Below are positions 24,094-32,610 of a DNA stretch of 64,000 nucleotides, piece by piece (within the stretch, counting starts at the first letter, position 1; every line of letters begins with the position of its first letter). Under the pieces are notes generated by a model. It ran no database searches, was not told where the DNA came from, and saw only the letters and a list, made by a program, of their open reading frames with translations. The stretch is taken from positions 1-64,000 of the forward strand of contig DAHVCH010000007.1 of assembly GCA_027314165.1 (NCBI GenBank), read 5' to 3'. A program made the translations under genes and the position numbers. The DNA is from Thermoplasmata archaeon (GTDB lineage Archaea > Thermoplasmatota > Thermoplasmata > Lutacidiplasmatales > UBA184).

Positions 24094-24942
24094 GTGAAGG
24101 TCGTCATTCCCGCCGCCGGACAGGGCACGCGGTTCCTGCCCGCGACGAAGAGCATGCCCAAGGAGATGCTCCCCGTGCTGGACCGTCCGGTGATCCAATA
24201 CGTGGTGGAGGAGGCTGTCGCCTCCGGAGCGGACGACATCACGATCATCACCGGGCGCGGGAAGCGGGCCCTTGAGGACCACTTCGACCACAATCCGGAG
24301 CTGGCGAAGTACAACGACCTCCCCGCGATGCGGGGGTTGGAGCATCTCGCCGAGCGCGCGACGATCCACTTCGTCCGGCAGCGCTCCCCACGGGGCCTCG
24401 CGGACGCCGTCGCCTGTGCGGCGAAGCACGTGGGGAACGAGCCCTTCGGGGTCCTGCTCGGCGACACCATCAACCTCTGCGAGCCTCCGCTACTGCGCCA
24501 GCTCTGGGACCGGTTCGAGGAGCTCGGCTCGCGGTCCTCCGTCCTCGCGGTGGAGACCGTCCCGGACTCGAAGGTCTCCGACTACGGTATCATCGCCGGG
24601 CCGCAGGTCCGTCCCGGCGTCTTCGAGGTCAAGCAGCTCGTAGAGAAGCCGACGCTCGCGAAGGCTCCCAGCCGGCTGGGCATCACGGGGGCCTACGTCC
24701 TCACCCCCGCGGTCTTCGAGGCGATCCGCTCCACCCCACCGGGAAGGAACGACGAGGTCCAGCTGACCGATGCCCTCGACCGTCTGCGGGAGAGGGAGAA
24801 GGTCTATGCGGTCACCTTCCAGGGGGTCCGGTACGACATCGGCGACCGGTTCCTGTGGCTCAGGACGAACATGGAGTTCGCCCTGCGCGACCCGGAGCTG
24901 CGCGACCGACTACGACCGTACCTGAAGGAGCTCCTAGCATGA
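24094..24942 (+). CDS. galU: UTP-glucose-1-phosphate uridylyltransferase
   Basis: The 282-residue enzyme starts VKVVIPAAGQGTRFLPATKS, the nucleotide-binding loop of GalU-type nucleotidyltransferases. It continues with MPKEMLPVLDRPVIQYVVEEA, FVRQRSPRGLADAVACA, LLGDTINL, VEKPTLAKAPS and RYDIGDRFLWLRTNMEFAL. It makes UDP-glucose from UTP and glucose 1-phosphate. The GTG at 24094 is preferred, with GGGAGG ten bases upstream; a GTG at 24076 is possible. Its TGA overlaps the ATG of the next gene (ATGA), and that gene does the same with the UDP-glucose dehydrogenase, so product should pass directly along the pathway. Length is typical. Confidence 0.93.
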   Translation: MKVVIPAAGQGTRFLPATKSMPKEMLPVLDRPVIQYVVEEAVASGADDITIITGRGKRALEDHFDHNPELAKYNDLPAMRGLEHLAERATIHFVRQRSPRGLADAVACAAKHVGNEPFGVLLGDTINLCEPPLLRQLWDRFEELGSRSSVLAVETVPDSKVSDYGIIAGPQVRPGVFEVKQLVEKPTLAKAPSRLGITGAYVLTPAVFEAIRSTPPGRNDEVQLTDALDRLREREKVYAVTFQGVRYDIGDRFLWLRTNMEFALRDPELRDRLRPYLKELLA

Positions 24943-25925
24943 CCGAGACCGCGATCGTTGCCGGAGCTGCGGGATTCCTCGGCTCCCATCTCACCGAGAG
25001 CCTGCTGACCGACGGCTGGACCGTGATCGGGATCGACAACCTCTCGACCGGAGCGACCGCGAACCTCCGGACCTTCCGGAAGAACCCGAACTTCCGCTTC
25101 CTCAAGAGGGACCTCACGCGCAGGGTCCGTCTCCCCCCGGCGACCGCCGTCTTCCAGCTCGCCTCCCCCGCTTCCCCTCCGCACTACCAGCGGGACCCCC
25201 TCGCCTGCCTGTCCGTCAACTCCTTCGGGACGGCGCAGCTGATCGAGCACGCCCACGTGTCAGGAGCGCGCTTCTTCCTCGCCTCCACCTCCGAAGTGTA
25301 CGGTGACCCGGAGGTCCACCCGCAGCCCGAGTCGTACTTCGGCCACGTGAACCCGATCGGGCCGAGGTCGTGCTACGATGAAGGCAAGCGCTACGCGGAG
25401 GCGCTCACCGCCGCCTGGGAGAGGACCAAGGGCGTGGACGCCCGCATCGCGAGGATCTTCAACACCTACGGGCCCCGCATGGCCCTGGACGACGGAAGGG
25501 TCGTGACCCAGTTCCTCGTGCAAGGCTGGACGGGTGCGCCGATCACGGTGCATGGCGGGGGGGTCCAGACCCGCTCGTTCTGCTACGTCTCCGACCTCAT
25601 CGCCGGCTTCCGCAAGCTCTACGATTCCTCGGTGAAAGGACCGGTGAACCTCGGGAACCCCAACACCGAGATGAGCATGAACGACCTCGCCGAGAAGGTC
25701 CGTGAGCTCACTGGCGGCCGGTCGACCGTGGTCCACTCCGAGCGTGGTCAGGACGACCCCGAGCGCCGGCGACCGGACATCAGCAGGGCCAAGGAGCTCC
25801 TGGGATGGGAACCGAAGGTCCCGTTGGACGAAGGGCTCCAGAGGACCTCGGACGACATCAAGGCCCGCCTGAAGCGGGCCGCCCGAGCCTTGGCCAAGGC
25901 CACGAGGTCCGAGGGGATGGCCTGA
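24939..25925 (+). CDS. UDP-glucuronate decarboxylase-like NAD-dependent epimerase/dehydratase
   Basis: The 328-residue short-chain dehydrogenase has a Rossmann GAAGFLGSHLTESLL at the N-terminus, then SPASPPHYQRDP and ASTSEVYGDPEVHPQPESYFG. NPIGPRSCYDEGKRYAE holds the catalytic Tyr and Lys. The SPASPPHYQ and PIGPRSCYDEGKR segments are characteristic of UDP-xylose synthase, which converts UDP-glucuronate to UDP-xylose with bound NAD. Neighbours support this: galU (4-base overlap) supplies UDP-glucose and the next gene oxidises it to UDP-glucuronate. A 4-epimerase is the main alternative. The last 20 residues form a basic tail. Confidence 0.85.
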   Translation: MTETAIVAGAAGFLGSHLTESLLTDGWTVIGIDNLSTGATANLRTFRKNPNFRFLKRDLTRRVRLPPATAVFQLASPASPPHYQRDPLACLSVNSFGTAQLIEHAHVSGARFFLASTSEVYGDPEVHPQPESYFGHVNPIGPRSCYDEGKRYAEALTAAWERTKGVDARIARIFNTYGPRMALDDGRVVTQFLVQGWTGAPITVHGGGVQTRSFCYVSDLIAGFRKLYDSSVKGPVNLGNPNTEMSMNDLAEKVRELTGGRSTVVHSERGQDDPERRRPDISRAKELLGWEPKVPLDEGLQRTSDDIKARLKRAARALAKATRSEGMA

Positions 25926-27346
25926 TGCCACGCGCGAAGGGTCAGGGTCGCCCCGCCCGTGAGAAGGTCGGGGCCCGTGGCGCGGAAGCCGCGCGCGAAC
26001 CCCCGCTCACGCTGGGGGTCTCGGGCCTGGGGTTCGTCGGCGTGGCCATGGCCGTCGCTTTCGCGCACTACGGGCACGACGTCGTCGGCTACGACGTGGT
26101 CGACCGTAGGAGGGAGGAGGTGGGCCGCGCTCACGCGCCCTTCTTTGACCCCGGGCTCGAGGAGGAGCTCTCCTCCGCGGTCAAGAGCGGCCGGCTGCGG
26201 GTGGCCAAGGACCGGGAGTCGTTCTTCCGGGACGTGGACGTGGTCTTCCTCTGCCTTCCGACCCCCAGCCGTGCGGACGGCTCGGTGGAGACCTCCTTCC
26301 TGGAGGAGGAGGCCCTCCGCCTGGGCAAGCTCCTGCGACGCTCCCGCAGCTGGAAGCTCATCGTGGTGAAGAGCACCTCGCCCCCGGGCACGGTGAGGAA
26401 GATCGAGCGGATCATCGCAGGGGAGAGCGGCAAGAAGCCGGGCGAGGACTTCTCGGTCGCCTCGAACCCGGAGTTCCTCGCCGAGGGGAACCTCGTCCGG
26501 GACGCGCTCGAACCCTCCCGCGTCGTGGTCGGGACCTCCGACGAGCGCTCCGAGCGGACCCTGCGCCGAGCGTACGCGGGATTCCCGGGCCCCTTCGTCG
26601 CCCTCCCTCCGACCTCTTCGGAGCTGGTGAAGTACTCCTCGAACGCCCTGCTCGCGGTCAAGGTCTCCTTCGCGAACGAGATCGCCCGCCTGGCGGAGAA
26701 GGTCGGCAGCGACGTGTACCCGGTGATGGAGGCGGTGGGCATGGACCCCCGTCTGGGCAAGGCCTTCCTCCGCGCGGGGCCGGGCTTCGGCGGCAGCTGC
26801 TTCCCGAAGGACCTGAAGGGCCTGGTCGCCTTCGCCCGCCAGATGGGGGTCCCGCTCCCGGTCACCGATGCCGCTCTCAACGTGAACGAGACGCAGGCGC
26901 GTCACGTCGTCGACCTGGCGGAGACCGCCAGCGGGGGGCTCCTCGCGGGGCGGGAGGTCGCCCTGCTCGGGCTCGCCTTCAAGCGGGACACCGACGATGT
27001 GCGCGAGTCCCGGGCCTACCCGATCCTGGGCGAGCTGCTCAAGCGGGGGGCGCTGGTCCGTCTCCACGACCCCAAAGCCGCCGAGGGCTTCCGAGCGGGA
27101 CTCCCCAAGATCCTCTCCGTCGACCCTGGCCCGCGCGTGCGTTTCTGCGAGACCCCGGAAGAGGCGCTGCGCGGCGCGAACCTGGCGTTGGTCCAGTGCG
27201 ACTGGGAGGAATACGCCTCGCTACCTCCGTCCGCCTGGAAGGAGCTGAAGGACCGTCTCGTCATCGACGCCCGACGAAGCGTGGATCCCGCCACGATGCG
27301 ACGCGCCGGAGTCCGTTACGTGGCCATCGGAAAGGGGGAGCCCTAG
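25925..27346 (+). CDS. ugd: UDP-glucose 6-dehydrogenase
   Basis: The 473-residue enzyme oxidises UDP-glucose to UDP-glucuronate with two NAD. After a basic, Pro-rich N-terminal 30 residues comes GLGFVGVAMAVAFAHYGHDVV (Rossmann). CLPTPSRADGSVE, VKSTSPPGTVRKIE, SNPEFLAEGNLVRDALEPSRVV and the catalytic Cys in GPGFGGSCFPKDLKG follow, and a C-terminal NAD/UDP domain has LGLAFKRDTDDVRESRAYPI. It shares one base with the stop of the decarboxylase gene (TGATG), which completes a three-gene operon. The product is an activated sugar acid for surface glycans or for UDP-xylose. Motifs and length are normal apart from the N-terminal tail. Confidence 0.94.
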   Translation: MPRAKGQGRPAREKVGARGAEAAREPPLTLGVSGLGFVGVAMAVAFAHYGHDVVGYDVVDRRREEVGRAHAPFFDPGLEEELSSAVKSGRLRVAKDRESFFRDVDVVFLCLPTPSRADGSVETSFLEEEALRLGKLLRRSRSWKLIVVKSTSPPGTVRKIERIIAGESGKKPGEDFSVASNPEFLAEGNLVRDALEPSRVVVGTSDERSERTLRRAYAGFPGPFVALPPTSSELVKYSSNALLAVKVSFANEIARLAEKVGSDVYPVMEAVGMDPRLGKAFLRAGPGFGGSCFPKDLKGLVAFARQMGVPLPVTDAALNVNETQARHVVDLAETASGGLLAGREVALLGLAFKRDTDDVRESRAYPILGELLKRGALVRLHDPKAAEGFRAGLPKILSVDPGPRVRFCETPEEALRGANLALVQCDWEEYASLPPSAWKELKDRLVIDARRSVDPATMRRAGVRYVAIGKGEP

Positions 27347-27403
27347 GTCCCCGAGCGGCCAGGGTCGTCTCGGGTAGGACGCCGACGCGCGCGGGGACCG
27401 AAG

Positions 27404-27410
27404 CTTTACC
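27404..27410 (+). promoter_or_regulatory. Candidate TATA box for the DNA methylase gene
   Basis: CTTTACC lies about 30 bases before the ATG at 27437, consistent with a leaderless or nearly leaderless transcript separate from the nucleotide-sugar operon. Confidence 0.4.
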
Positions 27411-27436
27411 TTCGATCCGGGAGAGCGAGAGCGACG

Positions 27437-28819
27437 ATGGTCAAGGGCGCGGCCCCCCCAGAGAGACCCACCTCGGTCCCGGGCCGACGCCCGGCATCGG
27501 GGCCCAGGGACGCGCCTCGCACCCGGGCCCCGCCAGGGGGTCGGGGAGACTTCGCATCCCTCCCCCGCACGGAGGGCGAGGTCGGGACCTTCAAGGACAA
27601 CAAGGCCGCGCCGATCCATCGATGGTTCCAGTACCCCGCCGGGTTCAGCTATCGGGCGGTGGAGCACGCGCTCGACCTCGAACGGACCTCCGAGGGTGCG
27701 ACGGTCTACGACCCCTTCGCGGGGACCGGTACGACCCTCGTGGTGTGCAAAGGGAGAGGCATCGCCAGCCTCGGGGTGGAGGCCCACCCGCTCGTCGCGC
27801 GGATCGCGAGGACGAAGGTCAGCTGGGACGTTGACCTGGAGCAAGCGCGTTCGGAACGCGTTCGCTTTCTCCACGACGTTCGTCGCGGAGGCGGGAAGCA
27901 CCCGCCCCTGCGCGAGATGCCGGAGCTCGTCCATAAGTGCTACAGTGCTCCGAACCTGCGCAAGCTGCTCCGGCTCCGCACGCGTCTCGCGGAGGTGCCC
28001 GAGGAGCTCAGGGACCTGTTCGAGGTAGCCCTCGTTGGCACTCTCAGGTCCGCGAGCGCCGCGGCCACCGGATGGCCGTACATCGCGCCGAAGAAGCGCA
28101 TCGCGGAGAAGGACGCCATCCTCACCTTCGAGTCGCTCCTCGACCGATGCCTTCGGGACCTGGAAGGGACCCCGGTCGACCGTCGACAGGTGGACTCCCA
28201 GGTGTTGGAGGGGGACGCTCGCCACCCTCCCGTCGCGGCCCGGTCGGTGGACCTCGCGTTCACCTCGCCTCCCTACCTCAACAACTACGACTACGCGGAC
28301 CGGCTCCGGCTCGAGACCTACTTCCTCGGGATGGCGGGGAGCTGGGCGGACATCAGCGAGAGGTTCCGGAAGAAGCTCGTCGTCTCCGCGACGACGCAGG
28401 TCCTCCGGCAGGACGGGGCGCCGGAGGACCTCGTCACCCGGGCCGTGGGTCCCGTCGCCCCGGCCGTCGCGGAGGCCCTTGCGGAGAAGGTCCGCGCGCT
28501 CTCGCGGCTTCGGCGGGAGAGGACCGGACAGAAGAGCTACGACCTCATGGTGGCCCGCTACTTCGTGGACATGACGCAGGCGCTCGAGGCGACCCGCCGC
28601 ACGCTCCGCCCGGGTTCCCGGTTCGTCCTGATCCTGGGAGACTCCGCACCCTATGGCGTGCCCATCCCGACGGAACAGTACCTGGGGGAGATCGGGGTCG
28701 GGCTCGGCTTCGACTCCTTCAAGGTGGTCCCCCTCCGCGCGCGCGGAGGCAAGTGGCGGAGCAATCCCCAGCGGCACCACGTTCCGCTCAAGGAGTCGTG
28801 GCTGCTCCTCCAGAACTAG
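27437..28819 (+). CDS. DNA methyltransferase of the N4-cytosine/N6-adenine class
   Basis: The 460-residue protein has YDPFAGTGTTLVVC (motif I, S-adenosylmethionine binding) at about 93-106. Motif IV, TSPPYLNNYDYADRLRLE, near 276 carries the SPPY catalytic signature of amino-methylating DNA methylases. The order motif I then motif IV within one chain is beta-like. About 45 residues of Pro/Arg-rich sequence come first. FVLILGDSAPYGVPIP and the C-terminal HHVPLKESWLLLQN complete the fold. No restriction endonuclease or specificity subunit is adjacent. It has its own TATA-like site, so it is an orphan methylase or possibly an RNA-modifying relative. Confidence 0.82.
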   Translation: MVKGAAPPERPTSVPGRRPASGPRDAPRTRAPPGGRGDFASLPRTEGEVGTFKDNKAAPIHRWFQYPAGFSYRAVEHALDLERTSEGATVYDPFAGTGTTLVVCKGRGIASLGVEAHPLVARIARTKVSWDVDLEQARSERVRFLHDVRRGGGKHPPLREMPELVHKCYSAPNLRKLLRLRTRLAEVPEELRDLFEVALVGTLRSASAAATGWPYIAPKKRIAEKDAILTFESLLDRCLRDLEGTPVDRRQVDSQVLEGDARHPPVAARSVDLAFTSPPYLNNYDYADRLRLETYFLGMAGSWADISERFRKKLVVSATTQVLRQDGAPEDLVTRAVGPVAPAVAEALAEKVRALSRLRRERTGQKSYDLMVARYFVDMTQALEATRRTLRPGSRFVLILGDSAPYGVPIPTEQYLGEIGVGLGFDSFKVVPLRARGGKWRSNPQRHHVPLKESWLLLQN

Positions 28820-28916
28820 GGCCCTCGCGCGGTCGTGGACGACGCGCGCACCCGGCCGCCGTTCAAGATCGTCCGGTCGCCCGCGCGCGGGCGTCATCTC
28901 GGTGTGAGGCAAAGGT

Positions 28917-28923
28917 CAAATGC
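28917..28923 (+). promoter_or_regulatory. Candidate promoter element CAAATGC
   Basis: GGTCAAATGC is placed with its C exactly 35 bases before the ATG at 28952. The same CAAATGC core is at the same distance before the zinc-finger gene at 34075, which suggests a real TATA-type variant. Confidence 0.4.
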
Positions 28924-28951
28924 GACCCGCCCTCCGACGGGCAAGGACCCC

Positions 28952-29278
28952 ATGCAGAAGTACCCGGTGAGCCCGAAGGTCGTCAAGGAGCTCAACCTCT
29001 CCACGATCCAGAGCAAGGTGCAGGAGGCCTTCGGCGCGTGCACGCAGGACGGAGAGTTCCTCCACGCCCAGTTCGGAGCCCTGAAGGACCTCAAGATCGG
29101 ATTGGAAGGGAAGACCCTGCTCGTCGAGACGATCATGGACCCGAAGGTCCCACCTGACGTGCAACAGGACACGGTCCACCGCTACTACGCCTTCCTCGAG
29201 CATGTCACCGGCTACACCGCCAAGGAACGGGCGAAGAAGCTCCAGCAGGCTGCCAAGAAGGGTGCGCCGGGGGCGTAG
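28952..29278 (+). CDS. Small DUF5611-like archaeal protein
   Basis: The 108-residue protein starts MQKYPVSPKVV and contains GALKDLKIGLEGKTLLVETIMDP and a C-terminal RYYAFLEHVTGYTAKERAKKLQ, ending in a Lys/Ala tail. From memory the FLE-x-x-TGYTAKER stretch is typical of DUF5611, a family of about 100 residues found in euryarchaea, with no known role. It has no Cys or membrane segment and is likely cytosolic. Its stop is 3 bases before the TTG of the M50 protease, pointing to coupled translation. A link to membrane proteolysis is only suggested by that spacing. A promoter-like CAAATGC lies 35 bases upstream. Confidence 0.7.
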   Translation: MQKYPVSPKVVKELNLSTIQSKVQEAFGACTQDGEFLHAQFGALKDLKIGLEGKTLLVETIMDPKVPPDVQQDTVHRYYAFLEHVTGYTAKERAKKLQQAAKKGAPGA

Positions 29279-29281
29279 GGC

Positions 29282-30883
29282 TTGGCGTACGTCCTTCCGT
29301 CCTCGGCGGCGGGTGGCGAGGTTGGCCGCCTGCGGGCCCTGGTCGCGAAGTACTTCCCGGTCTACGAGACCCGGGTCACGACCAACTCGCTAGTACTGGC
29401 CGTACAGGTCGACCCCGCCTCGATGGCGGAGAAGTTCGACGAGCTCCGACGTGAGCTCTGGCCGATGAACTACGTGCCGATGCTCCGCCAGCAGCCGGGG
29501 GAGACGGTGGTCGAGGTCCTCCGCCGACCGCAGCGGACGACCTGGCGACCGTACACCAACGTCGTGATGCTGGTCATTACGGCCTTCACCTGTCTGTTCG
29601 CGGGGGCCTTCCTGTGGGTGGCGTACGTCGGAGGGACCGCGCTGAACAGCTCCGCGCTCCTGTGGGGAGGGCTCACCTTCGCCCTGCCGCTCATGGCGAT
29701 CCTGGGGTTCCACGAGCTCGCGCACTTCCTGGTCGCCCGCTACCACCACGTCGAGGCCTCGCTCCCGTTCTTCGTCCCGATGCCGCCCCCCTTCGTCATC
29801 TTCGGGACCTTCGGGGCGTTCATCTCGCTCCGTGAGCCGATCCCCGACCGCCGGACCCTCCTCGACATCGGAGCGTCGGGACCCATCGCGGGATTCCTCA
29901 TCGCCATCCCGATCACCGCCATCGGGCTGTTCCTGACCCAGCACAATCCGATCGTCCTCCCTTTGACCAACTGCGGCCCGGTCTTCTTTTCGATCCCCTA
30001 CGGCAACCTGGTGATCGGGTCCTCGGCCCTGTTCTACGCGCTCTCCCTCTTCTTTCCGGCTTCGCTCATAGGGAACATGAACCCCCTCGCGATCGCGGGG
30101 TGGGTCGGGCTGCTCGTAACCGCGATCAACCTCCTTCCGGCGGGGCAGCTGGACGGAGGACACGTGTTCCGTGCGCTCTTCGGCCCGCGCGCGGTCTACG
30201 TCAGCTGGGCGGCGGTCGTCGCCCTCTTCATTCTCGGGGTGTTCTACCCCGGCTGGTGGATCTTCGGGTTCCTGGTCCTGATCTTGGGGGCCCGGCACCC
30301 GCCCCCCCTCAACGACATCACGCCGCTCGACTGGAAGCGCCGCGGGGTGGGGATCCTCGCCGTCGCCATCCTCCTCACCGGGTTCGTCGCGGTTCCCATC
30401 GCGAGCCCGAGCGGCAACTTCCACCTGACCCGGGACGGGCTGGTGGCGGTCGGCGACACCCGGAACGTGACGCACGCCTTCGTGAACTTCACCCTCAACA
30501 ACGACGACATCGTGCCGCACGCCTTCGGGTTCTCCGTGACCCTGACCGTCCTGGGGGCCAGCGGACCTTCGCTGGCCTCATGGGCCGACAATCTGACCTG
30601 GACCGTGCATCTTCCCAACGGCACGGCGATCGTCATCCCGGGCGCTCAGGTGGGGGAGAACTTCACCCTCCCCTCGAGCTTCCCTCTCGCCGTGCCCGTG
30701 AACGACACGGGTCAGGCGAACTCCCCGTACGTCGTCTCCCTCGAGATCACAGGACCGACCGCCGTGCCGGTCTATCCGATCCCCACGTTCACCGCGGCGC
30801 TCAAGGTCACCGAGTACTGCCAGTCCGTCCAGTCGCTCTCCGGGGGTGGCCCGAGGTCGGCCACCTTCACCTTCCCGGGCTGA
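29282..30883 (+). CDS. Site-2-protease family (M50) membrane metalloprotease with exterior beta domain
   Basis: The 533-residue protein has a soluble N-terminal domain (about 1-90), then several transmembrane helices. GFHELAHFLVARYHH provides the zinc-binding HExxH, and a later INLLPAGQLDGGHVFRAL carries the third, Asp-containing zinc motif. FGTFGAFISLREPIPDRRTLLDIGASGPIAG between them is typical of M50. Such enzymes cut substrates within membranes. About 165 residues after the last helices (NFHLTRDGLVAVGD onward) have no match I recognise and look like a beta-rich, probably extracytoplasmic domain with several sequons. The TTG start at 29282 is taken because it follows the upstream stop by 3 bases. 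Confidence 0.88.
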   Translation: MAYVLPSSAAGGEVGRLRALVAKYFPVYETRVTTNSLVLAVQVDPASMAEKFDELRRELWPMNYVPMLRQQPGETVVEVLRRPQRTTWRPYTNVVMLVITAFTCLFAGAFLWVAYVGGTALNSSALLWGGLTFALPLMAILGFHELAHFLVARYHHVEASLPFFVPMPPPFVIFGTFGAFISLREPIPDRRTLLDIGASGPIAGFLIAIPITAIGLFLTQHNPIVLPLTNCGPVFFSIPYGNLVIGSSALFYALSLFFPASLIGNMNPLAIAGWVGLLVTAINLLPAGQLDGGHVFRALFGPRAVYVSWAAVVALFILGVFYPGWWIFGFLVLILGARHPPPLNDITPLDWKRRGVGILAVAILLTGFVAVPIASPSGNFHLTRDGLVAVGDTRNVTHAFVNFTLNNDDIVPHAFGFSVTLTVLGASGPSLASWADNLTWTVHLPNGTAIVIPGAQVGENFTLPSSFPLAVPVNDTGQANSPYVVSLEITGPTAVPVYPIPTFTAALKVTEYCQSVQSLSGGGPRSATFTFPG

Positions 30884-30968
30884 GCGGGCCTCGGCCCCCG
30901 CCTCGCATCCCTGCCTCGATGGAGGCGGGGCCACGGCGGACGCACCCCACGCGCCGGACCTCCCTCGT

Positions 30969-32036
30969 TCAGAGGTCCTTGCGGAGGGTCACGACCCACC
31001 GGGTGAGGCTGCGGTGCACGCGCTCCCCGAGGATGGTGGACTCCAAGGTGAGTCCGCGCGGCATGGGTGGGAGCGAGGAGGGGTCGCTGACGAGGCAGGT
31101 CGCCCGCCCGTGGGGTCGAAGAAGACCGGGAAGCGCCTCCACCGCCTGTAGGAGGACCTCCGAACTGGCCCGACCCCCGGTCCCCGAGGCGCGGCCATAG
31201 GGGGGGTCGAAGACCGCGGCGTCGAAACGCTCACCCTCCAGCTGGGAGAGAAGCTCCTGCACCTCGCACTGCACGAGCCGGTCGGGCTCCACCTTCTCTG
31301 CGCGCAGGTTCTGCAGGGTCCCTCGGATCATCTCCGCATCCCGGTCGGCCCCGCTCACGCGGTATCCGAGGAAGGCGGCTTCCAGGAGGATGGCCCCCGT
31401 GCCACAGAACGGGTCGAGGATGGACCCGCCCAGGGGCGCCCTCACGAGATTTACGAGAGAACGGGCCAAGAGCGGGGAGAGGGTCACGGGCTTGCGGAAG
31501 GGACGGTGCTTGCTCCGCCGCGAATCCATCTCGTCGCGCGGCACCTCTCCCAGGAGCTCGGCAAGGCCCGCTTCCGTGGCCGACACGGGGGAAGCGGAGG
31601 CGGCTGGGAGGAGCACGACGAAGTCCCGGTCCGGCGACCCCAGGTCGACACGTCCCCCACCCTGCAGGTAGGCGTGGCCCAGGAGACCAGGCGCCTCTCG
31701 CGCCAGCGGTTGCGGAGCGCCCGAGGCCACGCGCACACGCGCCGTCGCTCCGCTCCCGCCCTCCATCACCATCGCGTCGACGAGCGTGTCCAAGCTTCCC
31801 TCGGCCAGGGGTCGGAGCACCCGGTGCGCGAGGGCCAGGCGGCGGGCCAGGAGCCCCTCAGGACCCGGGCGGGAGAAGGTCACCTCGCGGAACCGCTCGC
31901 CGCCCCACGGGAGGGGCCGGGGAGGAGTGGAAGCCGGGTCCAGTACGCTCGCGCAGGCCTGGAGCTCTCGTTCGGCGAGGGGGAGGTTCTCTCCTGAGAG
32001 CTCCACCCAGACGGCCACCGGTCCGTTCTCGCTCAT
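30969..32036 (-). CDS. tRNA (guanine-N2)-methyltransferase, Trm-G10/Trm11 type
   Basis: The 355-residue protein has a poorly conserved N-terminal half of the expected size for a THUMP-containing RNA-binding region. The methylase domain follows, with SILDPFCGTGAILLEAAFLGYRVSGADRD (S-adenosylmethionine site) and FDPPYGRASGTGG (catalytic DPPY). This pair marks the archaeal Trm-G10 enzymes that methylate guanosine 10 of tRNA. The ATG at 32036 overlaps the Mut7-C gene stop by 4 bases; the frame runs on upstream but only as a shadow of that gene. The two form an RNA-related unit. A ribosomal-RNA target is a possible alternative. Confidence 0.87.
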   Translation of the reverse strand: MSENGPVAVWVELSGENLPLAERELQACASVLDPASTPPRPLPWGGERFREVTFSRPGPEGLLARRLALAHRVLRPLAEGSLDTLVDAMVMEGGSGATARVRVASGAPQPLAREAPGLLGHAYLQGGGRVDLGSPDRDFVVLLPAASASPVSATEAGLAELLGEVPRDEMDSRRSKHRPFRKPVTLSPLLARSLVNLVRAPLGGSILDPFCGTGAILLEAAFLGYRVSGADRDAEMIRGTLQNLRAEKVEPDRLVQCEVQELLSQLEGERFDAAVFDPPYGRASGTGGRASSEVLLQAVEALPGLLRPHGRATCLVSDPSSLPPMPRGLTLESTILGERVHRSLTRWVVTLRKDL

Positions 32037-32572
32037 CGGCCGCCTGGGTCCGCTCCCGGGGGGGAGGAGAAGACCCTTCCCAGCGTCCGACGTATCTCGT
32101 CGGTGTGGCTGCCCTCCCAGTACGCTTGTCCGCAGGACGTACAGACGTAGATCGGGGCGCCGGACATCCAATGGCGCTCGGGCACGCCCTTGGGAGGGAC
32201 GGGGGCCGAGCGGTCAGCCTCGCGTAGGGGCGCGTTGCAGAGCGAGCAGCGCACGAACCGGACCTCCCGGCGGAGCCCGGGGTAGGCCCGGGACACCTCT
32301 CGCAGTTGCTCGTCGAGCTCGAGGCTGCGGACCAAGAGGACCCGGGGGGAGCGCTCCGCCATGCCGCGGTCCCGGGTCAGCACTTGGCGGTCCTCCGCCT
32401 TGGCCTGCTCCAGGATGGAGGAGTCGGTCCTCTGACGGGCGTAGACGACGTCATAGCCCAGAAAACGGAGGTTGCGTGCCAGCCGTCCCAGCATCTCGTC
32501 GCAGATCCAGCGAGGTTCGGGGGGAGCGGTCAAGAGGGGTAACACCACGAACTCCCGCGTAAGGGTTCGCAT
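32033..32572 (-). CDS. Mut7-C RNase domain protein with zinc ribbon
   Basis: The 179-residue protein starts with a short leader, then WICDEMLGRLARNLRFLGYDV, the PIN-like first strand and helix with the conserved acidic residue. DSSILEQAKAEDRQVLTRDRGMAER follows, carrying the remaining acidic residues. The C-terminal third has CSLCNAPL and YVCTSCGQAYWEGSHTDEI, a zinc ribbon. This is the Mut7-C family, predicted to be a ribonuclease, named for the C-terminal part of worm MUT-7. The ATG at 32572 is preferred over the GTG immediately before it. It overlaps the tRNA methylase gene by 4 bases and diverges from the phosphohexomutase with only 38 bases between starts. Confidence 0.88.
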   Translation of the reverse strand: MRTLTREFVVLPLLTAPPEPRWICDEMLGRLARNLRFLGYDVVYARQRTDSSILEQAKAEDRQVLTRDRGMAERSPRVLLVRSLELDEQLREVSRAYPGLRREVRFVRCSLCNAPLREADRSAPVPPKGVPERHWMSGAPIYVCTSCGQAYWEGSHTDEIRRTLGRVFSSPPGADPGGR

Positions 32573-32582
32573 CACCGAACGC

Positions 32583-32588
32583 TAAATA
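32583..32588 (+). promoter_or_regulatory. TATA box for the phosphohexomutase gene
   Basis: TAAATA begins 28 bases before the ATG at 32611, the distance expected if the transcript starts at the ATG. This spacing was used to choose the ATG at 32611 over the GTG at 32596. Confidence 0.6.
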
Positions 32589-32610
32589 CCGGAAGGTGGG
32601 TCGCCACGCA

